Assembly: GCF_032595075.1 (NCBI RefSeq)
Contig: NZ_CP118735.1
Location: 1,206,001 to 1,270,000, forward strand
Source of the DNA: Streptococcus sp. 29887
GTDB taxonomy: Bacteria; Bacillota; Bacilli; Lactobacillales; Streptococcaceae
Direction of reading: 5' to 3'
Length of the DNA: 64,000 nt
Shown piece after piece: positions 18,041-27,144 of this stretch. The notes beneath the pieces are model-generated. The model saw only the letters and a list, made by a program, of their open reading frames with translations. It made no database searches and was not told the DNA's origin. The translations under genes were made by a program, and so were the position numbers. Every line of letters begins with the position of its first letter. The first letter of the stretch is position 1.

Positions 18041-18062
18041 AAAATTTGTACCTCTTAATACA

Positions 18063-18899
18063 TTAAACCTTGAGAATACTATTGATTGATATACAATGAA
18101 TCCAAAACTTCAACCCCTTCAATATTCCATGGCGAGTCAATAAAATTTGAATTTTATCAAGACCTCCTTGATAAATCCCCCCTTGACTAGCTACTGGTCC
18201 ATCATATATTGTAGTACCCTTAGGTATTTTAATTTTGTATACTTTATCAATAGGTGATTGTCCTGTATACACGCCATCTGGAGTAGTCCAAATATCTTTA
18301 ACAGCAGTATCGATTCTAACTTGTGCCCTTGAAAATGGTGGTTCAGCTGCAAACCACTGCCCCATAGGATTATCCCCCCTACCAGCTCTATACAACACTA
18401 TATCATCATCTAACTCTATGGTGTTGTAACGTCCACCATAAAAATTACGATTTGGTCTTGAACTAAGTTCCGTTAGTGGCCCTGGATTTGTTGTCCCATT
18501 AAATTCGTAAGTGTATATATCATCATACTTTGATACCATATCCATTACAGTCAATTCATCTGCAACCGATGCAACCTTTAGAGTTTGTATCCCCGTCTTC
18601 TGCGACACGACATCAATCCGTGTGCCCTTGGGTATCTCAACACTGCCGACAAAGTCGCCCTTGCCTGAGCCGACAATGGTGCCGCCGTACTTGGACAGGT
18701 CCTCCAAGAGGTTCTAACGACTGATTTTCAAACCATTCTGGGCAGTTGTGTATTCCTGAATGCGGATGTCACCTGCCTCGTCAAAACCAATCGCATCCAC
18801 TCGGATTTTCTGCTCAACGCCATCAACCGTCATCTTGATCGTGATGTTATTCTCGACCTTGCTGGCGATTTTACCAAACTCAACCGTTTGTAAGTCCAC
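18063..18899 (-). pseudogene. Toxin fragment with pre-toxin linker, broken by an in-frame stop
   Basis: Residues 1-61 equal the start of the fragment at 19899-20672, then a TAG at 18714-18716 replaces the CAG (Gln) found in that copy; translation in the same frame resumes as NLLEDLSKYGG and runs to 18063. The C-terminal half (LYRAGRGDNPMGQWFAAEP, then a Ser-Arg-Ala-Gln stretch) suggests an ADP-ribosyltransferase-like toxin, tentatively. The frame extends a little upstream of 18899 (LNARQGQDFVD) to a TGA, with no start codon, so it is truncated 5' as well. Confidence 0.72.
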
Positions 18900-18954
18900 A
18901 AAGTCCTGACCCTGACGAGCGTTGAGCTGAATTTGTGGTAATAGCAGAGCGGCT

Positions 18955-19423
18955 CAACTTGTTTCAAAATGGATGTGAGAGATAACAACTCCAATTTCAT
19001 TCCCACTCCTAGGCTCCGCTTTAAACCAAGTCTAGCCTAGCTTCTTATGTATCAATGAAGAATATTTCTACCCTCCCATTATACCAAAAAATCCAGACAA
19101 GGTAATCCTGTCTGGACTTAAAACTCTACTCTGGCACAACAACCTTCAAACGAATATCTGTCGGCTGTAGAACTTTTTGAACTTGCACAAGGAAAGCAAG
19201 GCCATTGTCTGATGGGGCATACTGAAAAGTCAGGTTGATAACCTTTTCTGTAAAGTCATCCCCGTAGCTGTCCACATACTGCTTGCTTTCAATAAAGTGG
19301 ATGTAGTTATTCAACTTTTCTTGGAGTTTGAGAAGGTGGTCTTGTTCGGTGTCAGGAAGCCATGCGTTTCCATCTGCCAATAACAGTTCTAGGTGACCGT
19401 CTACGATGCCGATAGAGTCGATG
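18955..19423. repeat. Direct repeat, copy 2 (with 16664-17135)
   Basis: Second copy of the anchor repeat. Here the ATG-started frame M-K-LELLSLTSILKQV runs out of frame into the toxin linker at 18950, whereas in copy 1 it is fused in frame to a toxin tail. Confidence 0.85.
19090..19117 (-). terminator. Terminator after immunity gene copy 1
   Basis: Stem tccagaca/tgtctgga and TTTTTT on the minus strand, 9 nt after the stop of the gene at 19126. Confidence 0.75.
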
Positions 19424-19869
19424 GTTGCTGTATTCAAATAAAATTCTTGACTCTCCAATAGAATCTTTGTGTCATTGGAATCTAGATAGTCTTTAAGAAC
19501 TTTCATAGCATACTCAACGGCTTCCTTATCCTGACCAAGACACCATCTTAACTTATCACTAATATGTTTATCAGAAATCAGATAAGATAATGAAACTTTT
19601 TTTTGAAATGAAGCTGTTGGATATCTAGGATTGGGAAGTGATATACTAAAAAGCCCTCCTTCTCCTGCTTGAAATTGAACATGTTTCTCAGTATCAGAAA
19701 TAAGCATAGTCATCTCATAATCTTTGTAATGAAATAGGAAACTAAAACTTTCAAATGGCTTTTCATCAATGGACATATCATCTAAATCTGCCGCAAATAC
19801 ATTCCATAGTGCTTTTTTAACATTTTGGTAACCCAAACTCTCTTTAATTGGTAAATAGTCTTCACTCAT
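19126..19869 (-). CDS. Putative immunity protein with shared C-terminal domain (copy 1)
   Basis: A 247-residue protein. The C-terminal ~95 residues from TIDSIGIVDGHLELL onward are the shared DUF6572-like domain; the N-terminal 150 (ESLGYQNVKKALWNVFAADL, FSFLFHYKDYEMTMLI) differ from all other members here and are not recognised. It follows the toxin tail at 19899 by 29 nt and has a GGAGGG ribosome site. Confidence 0.65.
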   Translation of the reverse strand: MSEDYLPIKESLGYQNVKKALWNVFAADLDDMSIDEKPFESFSFLFHYKDYEMTMLISDTEKHVQFQAGEGGLFSISLPNPRYPTASFQKKVSLSYLISDKHISDKLRWCLGQDKEAVEYAMKVLKDYLDSNDTKILLESQEFYLNTATIDSIGIVDGHLELLLADGNAWLPDTEQDHLLKLQEKLNNYIHFIESKQYVDSYGDDFTEKVINLTFQYAPSDNGLAFLVQVQKVLQPTDIRLKVVVPE

Positions 19870-19898
19870 TTATATGCCCTCCAAAAATTTCCGAACTT

Positions 19899-20672
19899 CT
19901 AAATTTTATAACCGTGTCTGTCAAGTAACTCTATTTCATTTGCATAAGAAATTCCAATTTTCTTTGTATCTGCCAATTCTCTTGCGAGAAACGGATCAGA
20001 AGTCAACACAAAATCTTTACCTTCCTGAATCTGTTTCAGAAGAAACTCATCATTAACCTTATAAGGTAATTCAGGGTCTACCTTTGTAATCGCCTCCCAT
20101 CCTTGATTACCGGCATCAAAATAGGTATATCCGTTTGCGTGTGCAATTTGCTCATAAGAGGTAACACTTTCAAATTCAAAATATCCTAATAATGCTATAT
20201 CGGAATCAGCATTATGGGTTGTTAGCTCTGTTAATTTATTAATGTCTGTCTGTGTATATGTTGTTCCCATTGTTTCTGTATAGTCCACAATTAACTGTTG
20301 GTCATAGCGAGAATCTGTTGGTAGGTATATATCTGATACTTGTGCGGGACCAATCGTCACATTCCCCGTCTTCTGCGACACGACATCAATCCGGGTGCCC
20401 TTGGGTATCTCAACACCGCCGACAAAGTCGCCCTTGCCTGCGCCGACAATGGTGCCGCCGTACTTGGACAGGTCTTCCAAGAGGTTCTGACGACTGATTT
20501 TCAAACCATTCTGGGCAGTTGTATATTCCTGGATGCGGATGTTGCCTGCCTCATCAAAGCCAATCGCATCAACTCGTATCTTCTGCTCAACACCATCAAC
20601 CGTCATCTTGATAGTAATGTTATTCTCGACCTTGCTGGCGATTTTACCAAACTCGACCGTTTGCAAGTCCAC
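19899..20672 (-). CDS. 5'-truncated polymorphic toxin: pre-toxin linker plus C-terminal domain
   Basis: 257 residues counted from a GTG, but the frame is open back to the TAG at 20754 (GLQSQLSHIEV... then LNARQGQDFVDLQTVEF), so no true start exists. The first 105 residues (KIASKVENNITIKMTVDG, GDFVGGVEIPKGTRIDV, VSQKTGN) are the linker shared with the broken copy at 18063-18899. The tail after VSQKTG is unique, with ANGYTYFDAGNQGWEAI and a C-terminal FLARELADTKKIGISYANE, like toxin domains that resemble RHS/CdiA tails; activity unknown. Its immunity gene is likely the one at 19126. Confidence 0.6.
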   Translation of the reverse strand: MDLQTVEFGKIASKVENNITIKMTVDGVEQKIRVDAIGFDEAGNIRIQEYTTAQNGLKISRQNLLEDLSKYGGTIVGAGKGDFVGGVEIPKGTRIDVVSQKTGNVTIGPAQVSDIYLPTDSRYDQQLIVDYTETMGTTYTQTDINKLTELTTHNADSDIALLGYFEFESVTSYEQIAHANGYTYFDAGNQGWEAITKVDPELPYKVNDEFLLKQIQEGKDFVLTSDPFLARELADTKKIGISYANEIELLDRHGYKI

Positions 20673-20753
20673 AAAGTCCTGACCCTGACGGGCGTTGAGC
20701 TGAATTTGGCTTGGGCTTGAGACTTCAATGTGAGAAAGTTGGCTTTGAAGTCC

Positions 20754-21068
20754 CTAAACAGAGGCCTCTATAATTTCGATAGAGTCGATAGATTCCATGT
20801 TAATATAAATAGATGGAGCAGTTAAATTAAAACGAAAAACTATTTTTCGATATAGTCTATCTATTGCTTCAGATTCCGTATTAAATTCAGCCCTTATTTT
20901 AAAATCTTGACGCTCACTTACTTCATAAAATTTATACTTTTGTGACTCCTCATCAAAATAATAGCCGAGAGTAAATTGCCCACCAAATTTTCTTCCTGGC
21001 ATAATTGTAAATGCCCCTATTTCAGATTGGTGAGCTTCCACAAAATTCAGTAATTCTTGCTTTGTCAT
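20754..21068 (-). CDS. Putative immunity protein, ending at a cassette junction
   Basis: A 104-residue protein, start overlapping the upstream membrane gene (ATGA). Mixed alpha/beta with KFGGQFTLGYYFDEE. It ends SIDSIEIIEASV and then TAG; the SIDSI is the first word of the DUF6572-like domain carried by the other immunity genes, and the very next codons, in the same frame, are toxin linker. So it appears to be an immunity gene whose shared C-terminal domain was lost by recombination. Family not recognised. Confidence 0.55.
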   Translation of the reverse strand: MTKQELLNFVEAHQSEIGAFTIMPGRKFGGQFTLGYYFDEESQKYKFYEVSERQDFKIRAEFNTESEAIDRLYRKIVFRFNLTAPSIYINMESIDSIEIIEASV

Positions 21069-21514
21069 TGATCTTCCTCAAGCTCTAATTCAATAATAGA
21101 CTTCTGTTCCAGACTTGGTAAAGTATCATCGGGAAGGATGGTCTCAACCCGAGTTGCGTAGGCAGAGGCAAAACCGAAAATAGCCACAATTATCGCAACC
21201 GAATAAACTAGAAAAACCCTTTTTAGAAAGGCACTAGAAACTGAGTAGCCCTCTGTCGAATACTGCTTCAGCTCAGGTTGTTTTTTCTCTAATATATTTT
21301 TGGAAAAAACATAGGGTCTGACTACACTCATCAATACAGATAGAAACACCATCGTCACAAGTGAATTGTACATTTGTGTTCTCGCCCCAATCGCTGTAAT
21401 ATAAAACATACTTGAAAACAAGAAAACTCCAAAAACAATAAATAGAAGCAAGGATACCTGAGCATCCTTCTTCAGTTGTAAAAACTCTTCTACTGTCATT
21501 TTTTCTATTTTCAT
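21065..21514 (-). CDS. Unrecognised membrane protein of the toxin/immunity cluster
   Basis: 149 residues with three or four membrane helices (about 20-38, 48-66, 100-120) and acidic ends (SIIELELEEDQ). Overlaps the next gene by 4 nt. It could be an immunity protein against a membrane-acting toxin; nothing in it names a family. Confidence 0.55.
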   Translation of the reverse strand: MKIEKMTVEEFLQLKKDAQVSLLLFIVFGVFLFSSMFYITAIGARTQMYNSLVTMVFLSVLMSVVRPYVFSKNILEKKQPELKQYSTEGYSVSSAFLKRVFLVYSVAIIVAIFGFASAYATRVETILPDDTLPSLEQKSIIELELEEDQ

Positions 21515-21576
21515 TTTATTCCCTTATTTACCTTGCCGATCCTACTAGTTATAATTACAACTCTATTATATCAAAA

Positions 21577-21603
21577 AGACGGCCTCTTGCGAAGTCGTCT
21601 ATA
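21577..21603 (-). terminator. Terminator after carB
   Basis: Stem agacg/cgtct with inner pairs followed by TTTTT on the minus strand; a TATAAT for the upstream-lying membrane gene promoter overlaps its far side. Confidence 0.65.
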
Positions 21604-21622
21604 TTGCTATTTTCTAATTATA

Positions 21623-24600
21623 CTATATTGCCTGTGTCATAAAGCTACGGCTTTCCAACACCTTGATCATAGCTTCTGCTGTATCAAGGGCTGTAAAGAG
21701 TGGGATTCCACCTTCAATAGCAGAGCTTCGAATGACCTGACCGTCGCCATCAGCTACACGTTTTTTACCAACCGTATTGATAATCGCCTGAACCTTACCT
21801 GCTCGAACAAGACTTGGAATATCTTGATAAGCAGCATCGCCCAATTTGCCAACAGTTGTCACGGATAGTCCATTATCAGCCAGATAGGTAGCTGTACCTG
21901 CCGTAGCCAGCAGACCATAGCCTAGTTCATGGAAGCGTTGGGCAAGTCCAAGAGCTTCTTCCTTGTCTTCATCCGCAATGGTAAAGACTACATTACCAAA
22001 CTCAGACAGGTGTTGATAGCTTGCTTCAAAAGCCTTATACAGTGCTTTTTCCAACGTCAAGTCTGACCCCATAATCTCACCGGTTGACTTCATCTCTGGT
22101 CCTAACAAACTATCAACTTTAGCCAATTTTGTAAATGAGAATACTGGTGCTTTAACGTGCACTTGCTTGCTCTCAGGATAAAGACCGTCTTGGTAGCCAA
22201 GTTCCGCAAGGCTTTGTCCCAAAATCAATTTGGTTGCAACCTGAGCCATTGGAATGTCTGTGACTTTGGACAAGAATGGCACCGTACGACTGGCACGAGG
22301 ATTGACCTCAATGACATAGACCGTTTCATCCTTAATAACAAACTGGATATTCATCATACCGATGCAGTTAAGACCGATTGCCAAGCGTTTGGTGTAGTCT
22401 GCAATGGTCGCCTGTACCTCTTTAGACAATGTTTGTGGGGGATAAACTGCCATAGAGTCACCTGAGTGAACCCCAGCGCGCTCGATATGCTCCATAATCC
22501 CTGGAATCAAGACATCCTTACCATCTGAAATAGCATCAACCTCACACTCACGACCGACGATGTAAGAATCCACCAAGACAGGATGTTCTGGCGAAGCCTT
22601 AACTGCCGTCCTCATATAGGAACGTAAGTCTGCTTCATTTTCGACAATTTCCATAGCACGACCGCCCAAGACATAAGAGGGACGAACAAGCACCGGGAAC
22701 CCAATTTTGCGGGCCGCTTCTAGAGCTTCCTCTTCATTGGTTGCGGTTTGGCCTGGTGGCTGTGGAATCCCTAGGTCTTTCAGGGCTTTTTCAAACAAAT
22801 CTCTGTCTTCTGCTCGGTCCAAGTCTTCCACTTGTGTCCCTAAGATTGGAATGCCTGCTTTGGCCAATGGCTCTGCCAAATTGATGGCCGTCTGGCCACC
22901 GAACTGAACGATAACCCCTTTTGGTTTCTCAAGGTCAATCACATTCAAAACATCTTCCAAGGTTAACGGCTCGAAGTATAGCTTGTCCGAAACCGAGAAG
23001 TCTGTTGACACCGTTTCAGGGTTTGAGTTCATAATGATAGCTTCGTAGCCAGCGGCCTGAATAGCCTTGACCGAATGCACCGTCGCATAGTCAAACTCCA
23101 CACCCTGACCGATACGAATTGGGCCAGAACCAAGCACCAAAACAGATTCTTTCTCCGAACGGATGGACTCATTTTCCCACTCATAAGTTGAATAGAAATA
23201 TGGCGTTGAACTTTCGAACTCAGCCGCACAAGTGTCCACCATCTTGTAAACGGGTACAATCTTGTGGTCTGTTCTCAGTTGACGGATGTAAGATTCAGTT
23301 CTGCCCCAGAGTTCTGCAATCTTGCGGTCTGCAAAACCGTATTTCTTGGCTTTTTTCAATAAGTTGATATTATCGTGATTGATTGCCAATTCCTGCTCGA
23401 TTTCTAAGATATGGAGCAGCTTATCAAGGAAGAAGACATCAATCTTGGTCAACTGAGCCAATTCTTCTACTGTATAGCCACGGCGAAGGGCTTCTGAAAG
23501 ATAGAAGAGTCGGTCATCTTGAGCCTTGACAATCTTTTCAACCAATTGGTCATCTGTCACTTGGCTGAGTTCAGACATTTCATTGTGATAAACCCCGATT
23601 TCCAAAGAACGGCAGGCCTTGAGTAGGCTTTCTTCAATGTTACGACCGATGGCCATGACCTCGCCAGTTGCCTTCATCTGTGTGCCGAGGCGACGCTCCC
23701 CTTTTTCAAACTTGTCAAATGGGAAACGTGGAATTTTTGCCACAACGTAGTCAAGTGCAGGTTCAAACATGGCATAGGTTGTTCCAGTAACAGGGTTGAC
23801 CATTTCATCTAAGGTCAAGCCAACCGCAATTTTTGCGGCTAATTTGGCGATAGGATAGCCCGTTGCTTTTGATGCCAAGGCAGACGAACGGGACACACGT
23901 GGGTTTACTTCAATGACATAGTATTTGAAACTATGTGGATCCAGCGCCAACTGCACATTACAGCCACCTTCGATTTTGAGGGCACGGATAATGCTCAGGC
24001 TGGCATCGCGCAACATCTGGTTTTCGATATCAGAAAGTGTTTGTGTTGGGGCAAATACGATAGAATCCCCTGTATGAATTCCCACAGGATCAAAGTTTTC
24101 CATGTTACATACGACCAAGGCATTGTCAGCCGCATCACGCATGACTTCGTATTCGATTTCCTTGAAGCCCGCAATCGAACGCTCAATCAAACACTGGGTC
24201 ACTGGTGATAATTTCAGACCATTTTCCGCAATTTCACGCAGTTCTTCTTCATTGGCACACATACCACCGCCAGTACCACCCAGCGTGAAGGCTGGACGAA
24301 CGATGACAGGATAGCCAATTTCAGTAGCAAATTCCAAAGCTTCTTCAACTGTCGTCACAATGGTTGATTCAGGAATTGGTTGTTTGAGGTCTTCCATGAG
24401 TTGTTTAAAGAGGTCGCGGTCCTCTGCCTGATCAATTGCAGACAGTTTAGTTCCCAACAACTCAACCCCAAGTTCATCTAAAATACCAGCCTTGGACAAT
24501 TCCATGGCCATATTAAGACCTGTCTGACCGCCAAGTGTTGGCAATAGAGCATCTGGACGCTCCTTCCGTAAAATCCGTGTGACAAATTCAAGCGTGATTG

Positions 24601-24802
24601 GCTCAATATAAACCTTATCCGCAATTTCCTTGTCTGTCATGATGGTCGCAGGGTTTGAATTGACCAGGACAACGCTATAACCTTCCTCCTTCAAGGCCAA
24701 ACAAGCCTGAGTTCCAGCATAATCAAACTCCGCAGCCTGACCGATAATAATCGGACCAGACCCAATCACCATAATTTTCTTAATATCCGTACGTTTTGGC
24801 AT
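21623..24802 (-). CDS. carB: Carbamoyl-phosphate synthase large subunit
   Basis: A 1059-residue enzyme with two homologous ATP-grasp halves, oligomerisation domain and C-terminal allosteric MGS-like domain, making carbamoyl phosphate from bicarbonate, ATP and the ammonia delivered by Car[18 protein letters not shown] is the usual N-terminus, so the ATG at 24802 is chosen over an upstream frame extension. GGTGGGMC and GGRAMEIV loops mark the two ATP-grasp sites. Unusually, the start codon is preceded within 8 nt by a structured repeat (24810-24917) and no Shine-Dalgarno sequence is evident. Confidence 0.95.
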   Translation of the reverse strand: MPKRTDIKKIMVIGSGPIIIGQAAEFDYAGTQACLALKEEGYSVVLVNSNPATIMTDKEIADKVYIEPITLEFVTRILRKERPDALLPTLGGQTGLNMAMELSKAGILDELGVELLGTKLSAIDQAEDRDLFKQLMEDLKQPIPESTIVTTVEEALEFATEIGYPVIVRPAFTLGGTGGGMCANEEELREIAENGLKLSPVTQCLIERSIAGFKEIEYEVMRDAADNALVVCNMENFDPVGIHTGDSIVFAPTQTLSDIENQMLRDASLSIIRALKIEGGCNVQLALDPHSFKYYVIEVNPRVSRSSALASKATGYPIAKLAAKIAVGLTLDEMVNPVTGTTYAMFEPALDYVVAKIPRFPFDKFEKGERRLGTQMKATGEVMAIGRNIEESLLKACRSLEIGVYHNEMSELSQVTDDQLVEKIVKAQDDRLFYLSEALRRGYTVEELAQLTKIDVFFLDKLLHILEIEQELAINHDNINLLKKAKKYGFADRKIAELWGRTESYIRQLRTDHKIVPVYKMVDTCAAEFESSTPYFYSTYEWENESIRSEKESVLVLGSGPIRIGQGVEFDYATVHSVKAIQAAGYEAIIMNSNPETVSTDFSVSDKLYFEPLTLEDVLNVIDLEKPKGVIVQFGGQTAINLAEPLAKAGIPILGTQVEDLDRAEDRDLFEKALKDLGIPQPPGQTATNEEEALEAARKIGFPVLVRPSYVLGGRAMEIVENEADLRSYMRTAVKASPEHPVLVDSYIVGRECEVDAISDGKDVLIPGIMEHIERAGVHSGDSMAVYPPQTLSKEVQATIADYTKRLAIGLNCIGMMNIQFVIKDETVYVIEVNPRASRTVPFLSKVTDIPMAQVATKLILGQSLAELGYQDGLYPESKQVHVKAPVFSFTKLAKVDSLLGPEMKSTGEIMGSDLTLEKALYKAFEASYQHLSEFGNVVFTIADEDKEEALGLAQRFHELGYGLLATAGTATYLADNGLSVTTVGKLGDAAYQDIPSLVRAGKVQAIINTVGKKRVADGDGQVIRSSAIEGGIPLFTALDTAEAMIKVLESRSFMTQAI

Positions 24803-24809
24803 AATGTAT

Positions 24810-24917
24810 GATACAAAGCCCGCTAAGAGGACAAAGCGAAAATAGGAAACGCGACGCTGATACTTCAAGCATCAAGACGACGTTTATCTTTTTCGCACAG
24901 TCCTTAGGGCGTGTTCG
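24810..24917 (-). repeat. Start-codon-proximal structured element, copy 1 (before carB)
   Basis: On the minus strand it runs from ACACGCCC to TTTGTATCAT and ends 7 nt before the carB ATG. Nested stems: GCCC/GGGC, GGAC/GTCC, GCGAAAA/TTTTTCGC and an inner hairpin. Copies 2-4 have different but complementary bases in these stems. Confidence 0.8.
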
Positions 24918-24955
24918 AATAGGAAACTCGAACCTGTATCTCTCCTTTCTATTTT

Positions 24956-24971
24956 CTATCTCTCCGGATAG
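24956..24971 (-). promoter_or_regulatory. Hairpin with PyrR-like hexaloop CGGAGA (before carB)
   Basis: CTATC-CGGAGA-GATAG on the transcribed strand, preceded by TTTAAT and followed by AAAGGAG, the same surroundings as the pyrR leader site. The hexaloop fits CNGNGA of PyrR-binding RNA; stem bases differ with compensation. Binding is a hypothesis. Confidence 0.35.
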
Positions 24972-24982
24972 AATTAAATAAT

Positions 24983-25034
24983 AGTCCGACACAGTAAGGT
25001 TTAGCTCGATATTAGTTAAACCTTACTGCTAGTG
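24983..25034 (-). repeat. Variable-stem hairpin A
   Basis: Perfect 12-bp arms cagtaaggttta/taaaccttactg around a TCGATATTA loop, bounded by agtccgac and ctagtg. Confidence 0.8.
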
Positions 25035-25109
25035 TCAGAGTTAGCAAAGGTCCCATTTGACTTTGCGTAGAAGGACACATGCCTTGCATGTAGTCCGACT
25101 TGCTCTGAC

Positions 25110-25156
25110 CGACGTGAGAAAATGGATTCGACATTAATCCATTTTCGAGCTAGTGC
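25110..25156 (-). repeat. Variable-stem hairpin B
   Basis: Perfect 11-bp arms gaaaatggatt/aatccattttc, a stem unlike A, C or D, around a TCGACATTA loop; flanks ccgac and ctagtgcaagg are conserved. It is nested next to a wider gtcagag/ctctgac pairing. Confidence 0.75.
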
Positions 25157-25270
25157 AAGGAATTGCCTGACCTACATAGAGGCAGGCATAGGGAAATGGG
25201 TTGCGTGCAACCATTGACCTGTCCCTTGCCTTTCTATTCGTTGCCTCTATGGGCGACATTAAATAAGATA

Positions 25271-25325
25271 AGTCCGACGCAGTAAGGTTTAGCTCGATAT
25301 TAGTTAAACCTCACTGCTAGTGCAA
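25271..25325 (-). repeat. Variable-stem hairpin C
   Basis: Arms as in A but with one base change that is a G-U wobble in minus-strand RNA and an A-C mismatch in plus-strand RNA. Confidence 0.78.
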
Positions 25326-25469
25326 GGGATAGCCTTACCTACATAGAGGCAGGCGTAGGGAAATGAGTTGCGTGCAACCATTGACCTGTCCCTCGCCTTT
25401 CTATTCGTTGCCTCTATGGGCGAACTGACATTCGGCAATAATGTATTTTCTCAATCATGAACAACCGAT

Positions 25470-26549
25470 TTACAGCCGCTTCTGGAAGCCATCCATCAAA
25501 TCCATAAATTCATCAAAGAGATAGCTAGCATCGTGTGGACCAGGTGCTGCATCTGGGTGGAATTGAACAGAGAAACCTGGATGGTACTTGTGGCGCACTC
25601 CCTCAACTGATTTGTCGTTGATTTCCTCATGGGTAATCATCAAACAATCTGGCAAATCTTCACGAGCCACAGCGTAACCGTGGTTCTGACTGGTAAAATC
25701 CACTCGACCAGTCGCAATTTCACGAACAGCATGGTTAAAACCACGATGTCCGAACTTCATCTTGTAAGTTGTAGCACCATTGGCCTTGGCGAAGAGTTGG
25801 TGCCCCATACAGATACCAAAAATTGGAATTTTTCCAAGAATGCCCCGAATCATGTCCAAAGCTTCTGGAACATCATCTGGGTTACCAGGACCATTTGACA
25901 ACATAACACCATCAGGATGGAGGGCAAGAATTTCTTCAGCAGTCGTATCATAAGGGACAACTGTCACATTGCAATCACGCTTGGCTAACTCTCTAAGAAT
26001 AGAATGCTTCAAGCCAAAATCAACCAGAACGACACTACGCCCAACTCCAGGCGCAGGATAAGCTGTTTTAGTAGATACTTGCTGGATGTTATTGGTTGGC
26101 AAAACAGTCGCTCTCAACTGGTCTGTCAAATGCTCCACAGAATCACCGACATTTGCAAGAGTCGCCTTCATGGTACCATGTTGTCGAATAATTTTTGTTA
26201 AAGCGCGCGTATCAATGCCAGAGATAGCTGGGATTTTCTTAGCCTTCAAAAATTCATCCAAGGTCATCTGATTACGCCAGTTGCTTGCTCGACGAGACCA
26301 CTCGCTAACCACAATACCCTTACAAGTCGGCTTGATCGACTCGTAATCATCACGGTTAATCCCGTAATTTCCCACCAAGGGATAGGTAAAGGTTAAAATC
26401 TGACCATTATAAGACTGGTCTGTGATAGATTCCTGATAACCAGTCATCCCCGTTGAGAACACCAACTCACCAGTCACATCCATATCAGCACCGAAGGCCT
26501 CCCCTTCAAAAATAGTGCCATCTTCCAAAATTAAACGTCTTTTTGACAT
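25470..26549 (-). CDS. carA: Carbamoyl-phosphate synthase small (glutaminase) subunit
   Basis: A 359-residue class I glutamine amidotransferase that supplies ammonia to CarB. The N-terminal [20 protein letters not shown] is typical; the glutaminase site shows GICMGHQLF with the nucleophile Cys and [11 protein letters not shown] with the catalytic His. At the third triad position, Glu in E. coli (HPEASPG), this protein has Asp, probably a streptococcal variant. A structured repeat ends about 7 nt before the ATG, as at carB. Confidence 0.95.
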   Translation of the reverse strand: MSKRRLILEDGTIFEGEAFGADMDVTGELVFSTGMTGYQESITDQSYNGQILTFTYPLVGNYGINRDDYESIKPTCKGIVVSEWSRRASNWRNQMTLDEFLKAKKIPAISGIDTRALTKIIRQHGTMKATLANVGDSVEHLTDQLRATVLPTNNIQQVSTKTAYPAPGVGRSVVLVDFGLKHSILRELAKRDCNVTVVPYDTTAEEILALHPDGVMLSNGPGNPDDVPEALDMIRGILGKIPIFGICMGHQLFAKANGATTYKMKFGHRGFNHAVREIATGRVDFTSQNHGYAVAREDLPDCLMITHEEINDKSVEGVRHKYHPGFSVQFHPDAAPGPHDASYLFDEFMDLMDGFQKRL

Positions 26550-26555
26550 AATAAT

Positions 26556-26659
26556 AAGATATTAAGGGCGTTAAGCGGACACAGGCAAAATAGGAGTTTG
26601 ACCAAGAACGCTTGCGTTCGAGGAAAAACTATCTTTTTGACCCAGTCCGTAGCCCGAAT
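26556..26659 (-). repeat. Start-codon-proximal structured element, copy 2 (before carA)
   Basis: The most diverged copy. The outer stem reads GGGC/GCCC, the reverse of copies 1 and 3, and the inner hairpin is gaacgc/gcgttc. Core words GACT, AAAAAGATA and CCTATTTT are kept. Confidence 0.7.
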
Positions 26660-26706
26660 TCAATTACAAAATCCGAGCAAAAAACACCCCTTCTCCTTTC
26701 TATTTC

Positions 26707-26722
26707 CTATCTCTCCGGATAG
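26707..26722 (-). promoter_or_regulatory. Hairpin with PyrR-like hexaloop CGGAGA (before carA)
   Basis: Identical hairpin to 24956-24971 with the same TTTAAT and AAAGGAG surroundings. Confidence 0.35.
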
Positions 26723-26733
26723 AATTAAATAAT

Positions 26734-26788
26734 AGTCCGACGTTTGTACAATCAATTCGATCATAATTGACTGTACAAACTAGTGCAA
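26734..26788 (-). repeat. Variable-stem hairpin D
   Basis: 16-bp arms starting gtttgtaca and ending tgtacaaac, loop TCGATCA, same agtccgac and ctagtgcaagg flanks as A-C; the one non-Watson-Crick position is again a G-U pair only in minus-strand RNA. Confidence 0.78.
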
Positions 26789-26827
26789 GGGATAGCATTA
26801 AAGTATATCACCATTTCTAAGAGCAGG

Positions 26828-27073
26828 TGTCAACATCTCAGCGCAGTGGTTGAATGATAAATTTGTTCGTATTCTATACTCCAAATTTAACCTCTACGAC
26901 TGATGCGAACTGTGTTCGCTCTATTTCCAACTCCCAACTGTCTCCCAGACAGTTGGAACTATGCGGAGGTGGGAGTGAAACAGTCTGGGAATAGACTGTT
27001 TCAGCTCAACAACTTAAATTAAAGACTTGTTGACGAACTCTTTTTTATTTTCGAGTTCTTTCCCACTCCCAGG
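26828..27073 (+). repeat. ~245-bp multi-hairpin dispersed repeat, copy 1
   Basis: Closely matches the reverse complement of 38264-38506. Hairpins gcgaac/gttcgc, aactgtc/gacagtt, aaacagtct/agactgttt and gaactc/gagttc are kept, while the second stem has different but self-complementary sequence in the other copy. Confidence 0.85.
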
Positions 27074-27126
27074 CGTAGGGAAATGAGTTGCTTGCAACCA
27101 TTGACCTGGCACTTGCCTTTCTATTC

Positions 27127-27144
27127 GTCAACTCACAGGTTGAC
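27127..27144 (-). promoter_or_regulatory. Hairpin with hexaloop CTGTGA (after pyrB)
   Basis: GTCAAC-CTGTGA-GTTGAC on the transcribed strand, fitting the CNGNGA loop of PyrR sites, followed by AATAGAAAGG. Possibly a third internal control hairpin, or only part of a repeat. Confidence 0.3.

Larger units (their letters stand above)
24803..25469 (-). other. 667-nt carA-carB gap filled with hairpin repeats
   Basis: No coding potential on either strand. In transcription order it holds two copies of a stem module with loop CATAGA, variable-stem hairpins C, B and A, a CGGAGA hexaloop hairpin (24956-24971) and a long covarying element abutting carB. The composite order variable hairpin, hexaloop hairpin, AATAGAAAGG, long element, ATG also stands before carA. 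Confidence 0.85.

Noticed and set aside
25035..25110. Direct or inverted repeats in the carA-carB gap as a CRISPR array
   Set aside because: Repeats are not evenly spaced, are self-complementary units of unequal length, and no cas genes are present.
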